The notes under the pieces: model-generated
The model's database searches: none
Told to the model about the DNA's origin: nothing
What the model saw: only the letters and a program-made list of their open reading frames with translations
DNA from: Acanthaster planci
Lineage: Eukaryota > Echinodermata > Asteroidea > Valvatida > Acanthasteridae
DNA: 64,000 nucleotides
Assembly: GCF_001949145.1 (NCBI RefSeq)
Contig: NW_019091465.1
Location: 242,237-306,236, forward strand
Reading direction: 5' to 3'
Shown: positions 26,320 through 38,159 of the stretch, piece by piece
How the letters are laid out: every line of letters begins with the position of its first letter
Position numbering within the stretch: position 1 is the stretch's first letter
Made by a program: the position numbers and the translations under genes

Positions 26320-26575
26320 AGGTATAACCCACAAGTGTAAACTACAAGTGTATTTCGCAATAATTGTAAGATAACTGTTCACCACGGTTGCAAACCACCA
26401 AGTTGAAACCAACAAGTGAAAACCATAAATGCAAACAAAAAATTGACAGGTGTAAACAGGTTTAAAGCCACACGAGAAAGCCAGCAATGTGACCCACAGG
26501 TGTTAACCACAGGTGCAAGCCACAAATGTAAAGCATGCATGCGTGTCGAAACCCACAAGTGCAACTCGCACTTTA
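26320..26575. repeat. Degenerate short-period minisatellite
   Basis: Many imperfect copies of a roughly 13-16 base unit like AACCACAAGTGCAA. Examples are CCCACAAGTGTAA, ACCACAGGTGCAAG and CCCACAAGTGCAAC. Spacing is irregular, so this is an old array. Confidence 0.65.
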
Positions 26576-26865
26576 CAGATGTCTTCTTTCCAACATGAGA
26601 ATGATCAACCCTTAATTACTGTTGACCGAAATTGAGTCATTGATATCCCTTTCAGTCTCAGAAGTTCTTTACTAACAAGCCTTTGTATCCCACAATTCCA
26701 GTGCCACTAGGTTACCGACGTTCCTCTTTGGCACACAGACCAAAATGCCAGCAAAGGGGATGTAAATAGTGCTTCCTCCCGTTTGACATTGTCTGGAGCG
26801 TTCTGATTGGACGAGATGGCTTGGATGTCTTGAAGGTAGAGCTAACAAACCGTATTTAAAGTCGT

Positions 26866-27110
26866 CCATTCCCTGATGGGAACGGACGGCCTATAATTGT
26901 AGGCCTTTCATTCCCTAACGCGAATGGACGGTCTGCAATTGCAGACTTTCATTCCCTGACAGGAATGGACGTTCTACAATTGTAGACCTTTCATTCACAG
27001 ACGGGAATGGACTGCTTAAATTGAAGACCTTGCATCCCCTGACGATAACGGACGGTCTTCAATTTTAGGCCTTTCAGTTCCTGGTGGGAATGAACGTTCG
27101 ACAATATATT
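26866..27110. repeat. 41-42 bp minisatellite of alternating hairpins
   Basis: Six units begin at about 26867, 26909, 26950, 26992, 27033 and 27075. Each unit contains two inverted repeats: CATTCCCTGA..GGGAATG and GTCTACAATTGTAGAC-like. Paired changes keep the second stem partly base-paired in some units (GGCCTATAATTGTAGGCC, GTCTGCAATTGCAGAC). It lies in SULT intron 2. Confidence 0.85.
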
Positions 27111-28649
27111 TATAAACTGTAGTTCGTGAGTGCCGCCGTAATTACTGATTTATTTTGGAAATCGAACAAGTTGATTGTGGCTGTACGAATGTGTAGTGTT
27201 TCCAAGAAGTCTGAAGCAGATGTTTCCAAAATTGTAATATAGGTAGCAAATATAGTTAAGAATGCAGGTGGGAAGCTCTTTTCCTCTAGGAAATGTATTA
27301 AGATCGTAGTAACAAAGTGTTTCTGTGAAAAACATCATGCCGAAAGACCCTACTGTTGTCATTTAAAACGATATAAGACAGGAGGAGAAATAACATGCCA
27401 AGTATTACTCTGCCAATGATTTTAATAAGGTAATTTGTTTTGTTTTGAATTATGTGCACTGGAAACTTCCATATGGTTCATGTAACGAAAAATGGGGCAG
27501 AGCACATTCGTGAAAGTGTCGTTTTCTTTAATTCTTCTGTACTAATATCTGTATGTAGCCTCTTACAGTTAGGAAACATTATCGAAACGTGGCTGTACCT
27601 ACACGTTCGGATATTCTGAAGACAAAACAACTGTTATGAACATGAAATCAAAGATTTACAATCAGAACTGTGTATTTTGTGTAATCTCACTATTTTAAAT
27701 TTGGTTTCATCGTGTTAATATAATTAATACCCACTCCCCTCTAAAATACTCCTCCCCCTTTGGAAAATGCACCAGGCCAATGTCTGGGATGCTCGCCAGT
27801 GTGTCTGGAAGATTGTGGTTGGCGCCAGCACTGTAAACAGTTTTGACCTGGAGTCCTGGATAAGCCCTTGTCATTGATAGGGCCGAGCCTGGGTCTGGAG
27901 AGGCTGGCCACGTGACATTATTTACACTGTCTAGGCCCAGCTATTGTGCTATAAAGACCCAAGATGAGTGAGTCGAGGTGAGTCAAGCATGTATAGCGGG
28001 AATTTCAAGTGTAATTTTGGTATCGCCGATGTATTTCTGTATTGTTGAATATTATTTAATTCAGTGCCCTCACTGCACACCACGCCCCCCAAAAGGACAC
28101 TCCCCCCAAAATCATACTGAGAAGTCTTCTTAGGAAAGTTTCCGTCCGATTTATGCTGAAAAAATGAAAAATACATTGAATAGGGATCGCCTTATCCAAA
28201 AATAAGTCAGTGTCAATTTTGGCACAAGGTGCTGCGTGGGCCGTTATATTTGACACGGTGCCTGCCGTCTCAGTGCAGAGTAACTTGTCATGGTTTCCCA
28301 GCAGACATTACTTTACCCTCAATTAACTGGCATATCGTAGGGAAAACAAAACACGCTTTCTTGGGCCGAATGCCACTTTGAGAGTGTGAATGTATATAAC
28401 CGAACGTGTGGTGAGTTAAGATTTAGTTTACAGGCACTCTCTGTGTATAGGTCTTTCAGTCCAACCCAAATCAGGGAAGCCTCATCTATCCCCACTTCAA
28501 TAAACAACTGAATAAAACCTACCTAATGCCTATTTTTTTCATGTACAGTGTTTTGATGTTTGGTGTAAACACTTTGTAAATATTGTTCTTATTAGTCCTA
28601 ATATTATTCTTCAATATTGCAGGACTGGATGGCAAGCAAACTTCACTTA

Positions 28650-30140
28650 CCAATAGCCACCCTATGTGAACTTCATGGAACCGACTGGGTGTACCCAGAA
28701 TTTCAGTCATCCGTCACCCCTACAGATATTTCAACTCTTCCTCTGTGAAGCAGTTTGGCAATTGCTGGTGAGGGCGACCAACCCAATTTGCATATCAGAC
28801 ACTATCTGCAGAATCTGTGAACTCTCAGTGTACTTGGATTCCAACGGGTGCTCCTGAAATAATGGCTTTTGTCGCACTGCTGCTCTGGATGGGCATCACC
28901 AAAGGCCTAGCTACGAAATGTACTGGTCCAGGTGCAAAGTTCTTCGAAGTCCTTTGTATCGGTCGACAATGTTTTGCAACTGATTTAAGGCACTCCTTCG
29001 ATTATTCCACCTTGCCGACAACACAGCACACGACTCTCCCCGTGACAAACTGTCTGAAGTTCGTCGGCTACTGGACATTGTTGTTACGTTGTTTCGTAGC
29101 ATCTATAAGCCCGGACGAAACCCCTAACCGGATGAGACTGTGATAAATTCTTTTGGTCGACTTGGTTTTAAGCAGTACATAGCACGCAAGTCAGCCAAGT
29201 ATGGCTTGAAATGTTTCTCTTCAAACGAGTCTCCAACCGGTTACACATGTGACTGCAAGGTGTTTACTGGATCCAAGACTCCGTCATGCCATCATTTGGC
29301 CCCCTGTTGCGTACGCTGAACCATCCACCCAACCTTACAGCATCAGGCCAAGTTGTCCAAGGACTGGAAAACAAGGGACATGTTGTTTTCATTGACAATT
29401 CGTACACTAACCCTGCTAGTTGTCCCAGCTAAGGTTTGGAGCTCGTTGAACTGTGCACTATACCACCCAAGATATGCCAGACAGTGCAAACCTTAAGAAG
29501 GTACCCATGAGCCGACATGATCTACCCCAGTTTCTCTAAAGCGGGTCGACTATGTGGTGTTTGGACAGACGCCATAAAACGTGTACCAGTTCTGACTAAT
29601 TATGTCGAATGCAAATGTGACGGTAAAGACAACCGTTGCAAAAAGTTCCCCCGGACGTCGTACAATCTAAAGACCTACCGTCGTCAACGATAATAATAGG
29701 TACAGGGGCAAAAGTGACTTCACAAATTTAATGTTTCAGTACTACGAGCATCATCATGGCTCCCTGAAATGGTGGTAACGCTTTTTTGGGCAATTCTTGA
29801 TGTCTATTTGGTTAATGCTACCATCGTGTACAACGGCATCCCTACAAAGCGTCTGCTCATTAGCTTGGATTTCCAGGTCCAGGTCATCGATGAACTGTTG
29901 TCCGCCTGCTGGACAAGCAACTCAACACCACGTGTCCTTGAAACTGTAGGCAAGGCCAAAAACGAGAGTGTGTTGTTTGTAGAACAAGAACCCAAGGTAA
30001 GCAGACTCGTATGGTTTGTAAGAATTGCCAGAAACTAATGTGTCTAATGCCATGCTTTGAAACATTTCACAATGTGCGTTACCCTGGGAAGAGGGAGCGA
30101 CCTCTTTTGGCGAGTCCATTGGAGCTAATTAAAGTTTAAT
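28650..30140 (+). pseudogene. piggyBac transposase relic
   Basis: Plus-strand piggyBac-type transposase broken by several frameshifts and stops. In order: EPTGCTQNFSHPSPLQIFQ (about 28670), APEIMAFVALLLWMGITK (28850), FRSIYKPGRN.. and FGRLGFKQYIARKSAKYG (29090-29200), SPTGYTCDCKVFTG (29240), and GHVVFIDNSYT (29370), which carries a catalytic-type Asp. Then come WAILDVYLVNATIVYNG (29790) and a C-terminal cysteine-rich zinc-binding tail (CVVCRTRTQ, CKNCQKLMC) ending in TAA near 30138. That tail is characteristic of piggyBac transposases. Terminal repeats and TTAA target sites could not be fixed. It lies in SULT intron 2, antisense to the host gene. Confidence 0.8.
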
Positions 30141-32084
30141 ATTTTTTTTCGTCCAAATGCAACGACTACTTATCATATCCTACCCTTGTACATGCTGAAA
30201 AACCTAGTTTGTCACTTAACAGCCAGGGCCTCCCCTAGCCAGAAAAAAATTTAAAAAATCCAGCCGGCCGTCAGCCAGCCTCCAGCCAATTCCCATAGGA
30301 CTGTGTGGTAAGTGGTCCTGTGTGTACAATTTAATGGGTTGTTTACAAAACGGTGCCTGGGGCAGGCAGTGGAATGTTTCTTATCAGTTACAGCTGTCTG
30401 GAACTTGTCAGAGGCCTCTTTCGGCTGTCTTTGAAGTGTTATTTTTGCTGGAGGGTGTTGTGGTGGTGGTATGGCTTGGCTGGCGCGTGGCGAGGCCCCC
30501 TCTCAAATCGGGATAGCCTGGGAAAACGGCCCCCACGGTACTGTGATGTACTTTTGGTGGTTTGTGAGATCTGTAGAGGCTAGGGGACAACCACTGAAGC
30601 ATTAATATACCTTTAGGACAGACTCAGGGCTCTGCAACCCTGAAAAATGAAACGGACTCAACGGAATAGTCCGCTCCAGCCACCGTGTAAGAAAAAAATG
30701 CATGCTGCCTCGCAGGGCTCGTAGACTCAGGTAGTTTAGATTGCACCTCCCACCCTCAACAGCCCCCATCCCCCATTTGAAAGTTGCATTGGATCTCCAT
30801 GGGCGGGTACCAGCCCTTAACGCAACATTGGAAGGGGGGACACGATGGGTAGGGAGGGTGGGAGTCAAAGGCCTTCATGAAATCTGTGAGGAAACTCGTG
30901 CCATAAATGTGGTGCCATCTCCAATCAGTCTTGTTGTAGACAAGAACAAATGCAGCACACCACTGAATAAAAGAAATTTATTCTTGTGATTTAATCAATG
31001 GTTTTTCATGATTTGGAGAGAGTTCCATGTACGAAGTTCACTCATTTTCCTCTTCAGTTATCAATTAGTTCCCAGAAATCAGTTCAGGAAATTTCATTTT
31101 AACAGCAAGAAAGTACAAGCCTTTTTAATGAAAACACGTTTTTTCAGACCAGTCTCAGAATGTTTGTACACTGGGTGTAAAATGAACTTTGTGCCTGGAA
31201 CACTTTCCCCTTATTTTTACCAAAACAACTTCAGTAAATTCTCCTTATTGGATATCATTACTATAAATCAGTCAATGGGGTGTCATTGCAAGAGCGGCCT
31301 TTCATGATCTCGATTGTTGAGGGCGCTATACACTAAAAGCTGCGGTGCCTGGTAAACAAAGGGTAAAACAAACTTGCATGTAAAATAGTGTAGTAAGAAA
31401 TCCATGAATGACCAACATGGTCTTGGGGCTGATAGGGGTATTATGATCACACTTTACACTGGCCCAGCTCTGTTAGCCTATGGGCAAAACTATGGTGTCC
31501 GATGACTTGCCATCCAGTCTACGTAGTACCACTGATCTCTATTGCCATGTAACCCGTTTAATATCGTGGAGAGTCCTTATGCCAATAATTAATCACACTC
31601 TATCCCCATGCTACACTCCGAACACTCAAAAACTGTGGAGTTTTTCGAAGGAAGAGAAATGAATCGTGAGAAGTCGCCTTTCTCACATTTTGTCGTAAGG
31701 TACTATCCCATATGGGAGGGGAGACACGGCAACCGCATCCGCCAGTAAGATTGTGTTATGTACCCCAAAGCGGGACCAAGACAGGGCACAATTTTCTTAG
31801 CAAGGGAGGGTCTTTTAGTAGGAACCACTTTTTCCAGGCTGTGGTCAATATGGCTCTTTTGAGCCGATCAAAGGGTGTGTCTGCTTGAGGTAGATACACT
31901 TTTGCAGAATTACAAAACAACGACGTCGGTGTATGGAAAATTTCATCTGAAAACGTCAATGCTCGACCGGTGCGGCTCTGTTGAAGCTGGAATCTGCTTT
32001 GAACGTGGTTAGCTTTTGGTTTATAAGAAGGATATTTTAGAAAAATCTCTTTCACTGCAATTCACAATGGAAAAGCGTGCTTAC
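30141..32084. other. SULT intron 2, right part: no gene recognised
   Basis: Non-coding DNA between the piggyBac relic and exon 2. Short frames match nothing I know. Confidence 0.55.
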
Positions 32085-32221
32085 GTTTTTAAGACGCCTG
32101 ACGTTTTCCGGCATATTTTCTTCAAGGTAAGGCACACGCAACATAGTATGCGTTTTGTTAATTTCCTCCAAATTCCCGTCATGCATAACTGCTGACATGA
32201 TTTCCTGAACCCAGGTAGTGC
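32085..32221 (-). CDS. Sulfotransferase exon 2
   Basis: Encodes the rest of codon 51 and residues 52-96, beginning (G)TTWVQEIMSAV and ending ENVRRLKN. GTTW completes the PAPS 5'-phosphosulfate loop that began in exon 1. The acceptor reads CACCTTACAG|GC and the donor AAAAAC|GTAAGC, giving phase 1 in and phase 0 out. The VPYLE segment is the usual SULT acceptor-side region. The intron before it is about 6.1 kb and holds an antisense LINE; the intron after it is about 6.6 kb and holds a piggyBac relic. Confidence 0.9.
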
Positions 32222-33869
32222 CTGTAAGGTGAAATAAAACAATAAATCTCATTGAAACAGCCAAGGAAGACCTTTCAATATTGTCACCGTTTATGAGCAG
32301 AATACAGCATCGGAGGATAGACTTATAATATAATGATGTCGAGCTTTATGACGTGCATATTATACGCGGAGGTGCCGGTGGGGCACAATCCACGGAGCCC
32401 AAAATAGAAAAACGAAAACGTACATCTAAACAAAGTGCAACTTCACCATGGCTGAGAACTACTTCAAATCTTCAGATTTACCACCCTCTCATGGCCTTTT
32501 TCAGATCATCTACCTTAAATGGAGTGATGAACTGTCGCTAAAACAGATAAAATATTGCAATTCCGTCTGGGGATGGAACAGAACAGGTTACTTTCGTATA
32601 ACATACCACGCTGCTGCCGCCACACAAATACCATCACGTAGCCAGTTCGACTGACGTGTTTCCCATGTTTTGTATCCCCAACCCTAAATAATGCCACTGT
32701 CAATTATCATGGGGTAAATGCCGAGCAGATGGAGGTACATATCTGCTCTTTTTGTGGTTGGGGATGGGCTACGAAATCAGCCTAGCTCCCCCCTCACACA
32801 CACATGCACCCACACCACACACACCTACTTGTGGAGAGTAAAAACTTCCAGCGGATTGTGAATAATTTTTCGGACTTCACAAAGACTATTATGCATTCAA
32901 TATCACTCAAAAAAGGGAAACAATAAAAAGCCATACATATGGCATTGTGTTTTAAGATTCTACAGGCATGTAATACCTGCTCCAGATGTACGTCGATATA
33001 ACGAAAATCGACCTTTATTTTAGAGTCATATTATGGTATCGGGGTGGCCAGTACCTCTGTAGGGAAGGAGCCTGCGATGAACTCTATGGGTACTCGCCCT
33101 ACATTGGCGTTCCTCTGACAATTTACTCTCACCTGTTCCTCCCAGTAGCTGCAGCACGCGCAGCAGGCACACCCTGTCAAATCATTTGACAGGCGGGCTA
33201 AACCAGGTGAGGGTAGCAGTTGTAGGCCCCAACCTTTCGATGAGTTTGGAACTTGTCTATCCCCAGTGTACGAAGACTGGATCTCGGTGGACTGTGCAGA
33301 GGAAACCCAGCCCTGGTGGCCCATGGTTCAATGGACACAAAGGCGGGTCCCTGCACCGCAGTTGCAGGACGCGTAAAGAGCACAGCACGACACACGAGAC
33401 GCCCTAGTCATCCTGATTTATCCCAGGCTTCCCCCAGCCGTCTTGGTTATGCCTTGTCACTGGACACGGACGTCAGGGACGAGAGAGTGAGGTTAGCGTT
33501 CTCCGCAGCCCTCCCTCACTATAATCCAAAGTTCGCGCAAGTCATGTTCCTAGAATTTCCCGCACCAACCAAGTCCTGTGGTGATGGGGAAACGGCGAAC
33601 CAGCAGGTGAGGACCCATCTAAGCTGCAGTTGCAAACCTACACACAGGCGGCACAGGGTATAGGGTCGCTCTTTACTGGATCGGAGCAGCAGTGGAGTTC
33701 GGCAGCCCCCTGGGCGACCGAGCAGCCCTCTTCACGATCGATCTGCTCGCCTCCATAGCATGAGGACGGGGCTAGTAAAGGTGCCCCAAACATAGTCTGC
33801 TCCAAATCTTCCGGCCGGCCTGCCGCGACTTGCGGAAATCCCACTCCTCCAGCCGAACCAAACAAAAGA
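32222..33869. other. SULT intron 1, left part; probable LINE 5' region
   Basis: No coding domain recognised. From about 33190 the base composition becomes more G/C-rich and continuous with the endonuclease that starts near 33885, so the last 600-700 bases are probably the 5' untranslated or ORF1-like part of that LINE. Short CA-rich and TC-rich runs occur near 32790-32830. Confidence 0.45.
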
Positions 33870-36800
33870 CGAAACTAGTACTTACACTTGCGACCTGGAA
33901 TGTTTGCACCAAGAGCCAATCGACCAGAGAGGAGAACAGCGCTTATAGCCAGGGAACTGCCACGCTACAATGTTGATATTGCAGCTCTCAGTGAGACCCA
34001 ATTTGCAGATAAAGACCAGCTGACGGAGATTGGAGGTGGCTACACCTTCTTCTGGAGTGGTCGCTCCAGCGAAGGGGCCGGCATAGGTTTTGCCATCAGG
34101 AACCACGTGAGGAAGCCCGTTAGTATTCCTAAGGGTCTCGGCGACCGGCTAATGTCCATGCAGCTGCCCCTTAGTAAGGGTAAGATCGTCACGCTGATCA
34201 GCGCCTATGCTACTACCATGTCTAACCCTGACGAGGAACTTAATGCCCTCATCTCCTCCGTCCTGCTGACGGAGAAGCTCATGGTGCTTGGTCGTAGGAA
34301 GGTATGGGGTGGGTGATTTTAATACCTGCGTCGGCTCCAACCATCAGGCTTGGGACAGAGTCGTAGGAAGGTGTGGGGTGGGGAAGCACAACAAGCGCAA
34401 TGGCCTCCTCCTGCTTCGAACCTGTGCTGCACATTACCTGGCCATTACCAACACCATGTTCCGTCTACCAGCCCGCAAATAGGACGTTGTGGATGCACCC
34501 ACGCTCTCGCCACTGGCAACTTAATTAATACGTCATCGTCAGGGAAAAGGATAGCCGCGACGTGCGATTAACCAAGGCCATTTCCAAGCTGGCGCTCTTC
34601 ATTCAGTCCAAGCGGAGACCCCAAGGGCAACTGGTTGTCAAAAGACTCAATGTCAATATGTTGAAAAATACCCAGACAGCACAAGAGCTCCAGAGTGCTC
34701 TAGATAGCAAACTCTCTAGCGTACCCAACTTAGACGTCGGTGTTGAAGAACAGTGGAAGTCCTTTAGAGAAACCCTCCACTCCATTGCCCTCGAGATCCT
34801 GGGTCCAGCCACCAATAGCCACCAGGACCTATTTGATGAATACGACACTGAGATTATACACATGCTACAGGAAAAGCATCACCTGCTTAGAGCCTATCAA
34901 AACGACCCCTCTTGTGCTGTGAAAAAGGCTGCCTTCTCTAACAAGCGCAGCAAAGATCAAACCAAACTTCGTGTCACGCAGGACTTCTGTCTGAGCTGCA
35001 AGGCTGATGAGATCCAGTGACTGTTAAATCGCTACAGCGCCTTCCACAAGTGCCGGGTTTTTAGCGCAAAGATCTTAGTTACCAAGCACGTCAGAATTTC
35101 TCTCAATAATCGTCTGTGTTAGTTTGCTGCTTAACAGCAGAAAAATCACCTTTGAGTTTTGTTCTTGATTCAAGTATTGTTGTTATTGTAAAGACCCTGA
35201 TATCGACATCTTTGTCGGTTTTTGTATGTTCTATATCATATCATGGGGGCTGCCATCTTGAGGTTGCTGGATATGATCGCATAGACGTATACAAGTATGC
35301 ACCTTGTTTTCCTATTTTAGTTTGCTCGTCTATTTACCCATCCTCGATATTACTTAGTTGTCTGCACTAAGGAAAGGTGACATAGAATATACTCCTCAGC
35401 TCTTAAATGCATGGATTAGTAAATGTTTTTTGAGTTTATATTTTCTTGTTGTTTGCTTAAGGTGTCTGTTGATCGTTTGCCTTCCAGGTTACACGACATT
35501 GTGATCCTCATTTAAAAGGTCTATCGTTGGCAGCTTAGCTCTGCACTCTCGGAGGCTACGGCTCTGTAAGTTTTTACCGCCCAACGATGTTACACTGGTA
35601 TTTCAGTTGATTTAGCCCGCATACTGTTAACCACTTTTCGAGACCTTGTTTGCATATTCTGTGTAGATAATGGTAAGTTACAATATTTTGTATTCTCCTC
35701 TACTACATGTACACTGGTTGTGTGTAAGCATGCTCATGTTCCTATTTTTTTCAATTAATCTATTCCTAGTCCATTCCTGTCACTGCTTTACACACTGTTA
35801 GTCGAATTGTTCTTTTGCTGGATCTTTTCGTATGTTATATTACATTAGCCAATTTGTTTCCTGCATTGCTTATCAGTGTCACATTTGACCTTTGTGCCAT
35901 ATTGGTTCAGCGGATGTTAATTATGCACATGTTTTTTATCCTGTTTACCATATGCGAGATTATCATCAAATAAGAATTCAAAACCCAAAACTGATGTCTC
36001 GTGTGCTGGTTGTCTAACTGGATAGGCAGTTGCCGTTACTCGCTGAGGCCAGAATAAGGCTCTCTGATGCACTTTGTGCTGTCTATGGACCTCTCTCCTC
36101 CGGTTCCTCTCCCTTTCTCAGTGCAGACGGGTACATCCTCCTCACTGAGAAACAGTTGATCCTTGAGAGGTGGACGGAGCACTTCTGTGGCGTACTTAAC
36201 AGACCATCTGCCATCAATCATGAGGCCATCGCCCAGCTCCCACAGGTGGCCATCAATCAAGACCTTGACTTCCCTCCCTTTCTAGAGGAGGTCCAAAAAG
36301 CCATCAAGCTGCTGTCTCCTGGGAAAGCTCCAGGCCCGGTTGTGATTCCCTCCGAGATCTTCAAAAATGGGGGCTCGCTGCTGGTTAGCTGGCTGACATA
36401 TCTTGTCCAGTTTATGTGGAGCACAGGCCAACCTCCGTAGAATTCAAAGATGCCATTATTGTGCATATCTACCAGCGGAAGGGAAATTGTCAACCGTGCG
36501 AAAACCATCGTGGCATCTCGTTCCTGTCGATTGCTGGCAAAATCCTTGCCCGCGTCCTGCTTAACCGTCTCCTTCACCACCTGGAGCAACGTCACCTTCC
36601 AGAGAGCCAATATGGTTTCTGTGCAGGAAGAGGGACAGTGGACATGATCTTTGCAGCCCGTCAACTGCGAGAAAAGTGTATTGAGCAACATTAGGACCTT
36701 TACATCACCTTTGTAGACCTGACTAAGGCCTTCGATACTCTCAGCCGGGAGGGACTGTGGAAGATCATGTCCAAGTTTGGCTGCCCAGAGAAATTCATCT

Positions 36801-38029
36801 CCATCGGGCATCAATTTCACAATGGCATAAGGGCCTGCGTCCTTGTTAACGGCGATGCCTCGTAAACTTTCCTTGTGACTAATGGTGTTAAACAGGGCTG
36901 TGTGCTTGCTGCCACGCTCTTAAGTATGGTGTTTTCCGCTCCGATGGGAAACTCTTCAATCTCAGACGACTCAAGGCTGCTGCTAAGGTGACCGAGACAG
37001 CTCTCAGAGACTTTTTCTATAACTGTGCTTTGAATACCTGTCTAGAGCAAAAGATGCAGTCTCTAATGGACAGCTTTTCATCAGCCTGTGAAAACATTGG
37101 GCTTACCACCAGTTCTAAAAAAGACCGAGTTGATGCTCCAACCAGCCCCAAGTGAGCCATATCAGGAAACCAACATCACGGTGAAGGGCCAAAAGTATCA
37201 GGCAGTTGACAACTTCACCTACCTGGGGAGTACTCTGTCTCACACTGCTGAAGTCAAAAATAGAATCTCCAAAACTAGCAGTGACTTCAGCAGACTGAGA
37301 GGTGTGGGATTAGTCTTGCTACCAAACTCAAAGTCTATAAGGTCATGGTTCTGACCACCGTTCTGTATGTGTATGAAACATGGACTGTCTACAAGAAACA
37401 CGAGAGACAGCTAAATCACTTCCACCTGCGCTGCCTTCGCAACCTCCCCAAGATCCGTTGGCAAGACAAAATCCCAGACACAGAGGTCCTGACTAGAGCG
37501 GGACTACCGACCATTACCACCTTCATGCGCAAAGCGAAAATCTGCTGGGTGGGCCATGTCTCTCGGATGCCAGACATTTGTATCCCGAACCAGCTGCTCT
37601 AAGGGGGAACTATGCACTGGAAAACGCGCTGTTAGTGGTTAGAAGAAGCCATTTAAAAATCACTTGAAAGTGTCCCTGAAAGACTTCCCTATCGACATTG
37701 AGCAATGGGAGTCCCAGGCAAAGAACCGCTCGGCTTGGCGTGGCCTTATCTCCAGAGGCTCTCAAACAGCGGAAGGTCGCCGCACTGAGATTGCAATCAA
37801 GAAACGCGAAGCCCGCAAGGCCCGTCCAGCTACCAGTACTCCCAGCGCACCACCCACCCACAGGACTTTCTGCCCGGATTGGCTTAACCAGCCATCTCCA
37901 GGTCCATCAACAGCAAAGCCCAAGCTAACCAGTCAACCTGGCCATCGTCGACAACGAAGGGCGAACAACAACAGAGTCATATTGGTGTCATTCGGCCACC
38001 CAATTTTTCAAATTTTTATGGCTGGGTGA
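33870..38029 (+). pseudogene. APE-type non-LTR retrotransposon (LINE), degenerate
   Basis: The endonuclease begins LATWNVCT (33885) and continues with RRTALIARELPRYNVDIAA, ALSETQFADK, GRSSEGAGIGFAI and DFNTCVGSNHQAWDRV (34315). The usual SDH/TDH-containing segment has been deleted near 34570. The linker ends SCKADEIQ (35020), where foreign DNA intervenes. Reverse transcriptase resumes at about 36040 with VYGPLSSGSSPF, LSPGKAPGPV, NHRGISFLSIAGKI, PESQYGFCAGRGTVDMIF, FVDLTKAFDTLSREG and NGVKQGCVLAA. The YADD core is lost: the sequence reads RDFFYNCALN near 37009-37035. After that come NFTYLGSTLS, VLTTVLYVYETW, WVGHVSRMPD and a C-terminal ARIGLTSHLQVHQ half-finger. It has multiple stops and frameshifts. 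It lies antisense in SULT intron 1, about 290 bp from exon 1. I do not assign a clade. Confidence 0.85.
35040..36030. mobile_element. Unidentified ~1-kb insertion inside the LINE
   Basis: The LINE coding region stops after SCKADEIQ (35020) and resumes around DALCAVYGPLSSG (36066). The DNA between is T-rich, has no LINE homology and carries no recognised domain. It is most simply a nested insertion, perhaps a SINE or MITE. Its exact ends and any target duplication were not resolved. Confidence 0.5.
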
Positions 38030-38159
38030 GTCATCTCCCCACTATTCCCTATTTCCCACGCCCCCCCCATTTCTGGGCCTATTAATATATATTACTAACT
38101 GCTTATTATACGACCATGGCATTTGCTGCAAAAACCTCGTCAATTAATACCAGTCGGTA

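Larger units (their letters stand above)
25497..28649. other. SULT intron 2, left part, with two minisatellites
   Basis: Intronic DNA between exon 3 and the piggyBac relic. Apart from the two tandem repeats listed separately (about 26320-26575 and 26866-27110) I see no gene or element. Confidence 0.55.

Noticed and set aside
26866-27110. Possible CRISPR array because of regular palindromic units
   Set aside because: The units are contiguous with no unique spacers, repeats are imperfect, and the genome is animal. The same applies to 49947-50220.
33031-33865. Several overlapping ORFs left of the LINE endonuclease
   Set aside because: They overlap on both strands in G/C-richer DNA and show no ORF1 domain such as a zinc knuckle. 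Kept only as a probable LINE 5' region.
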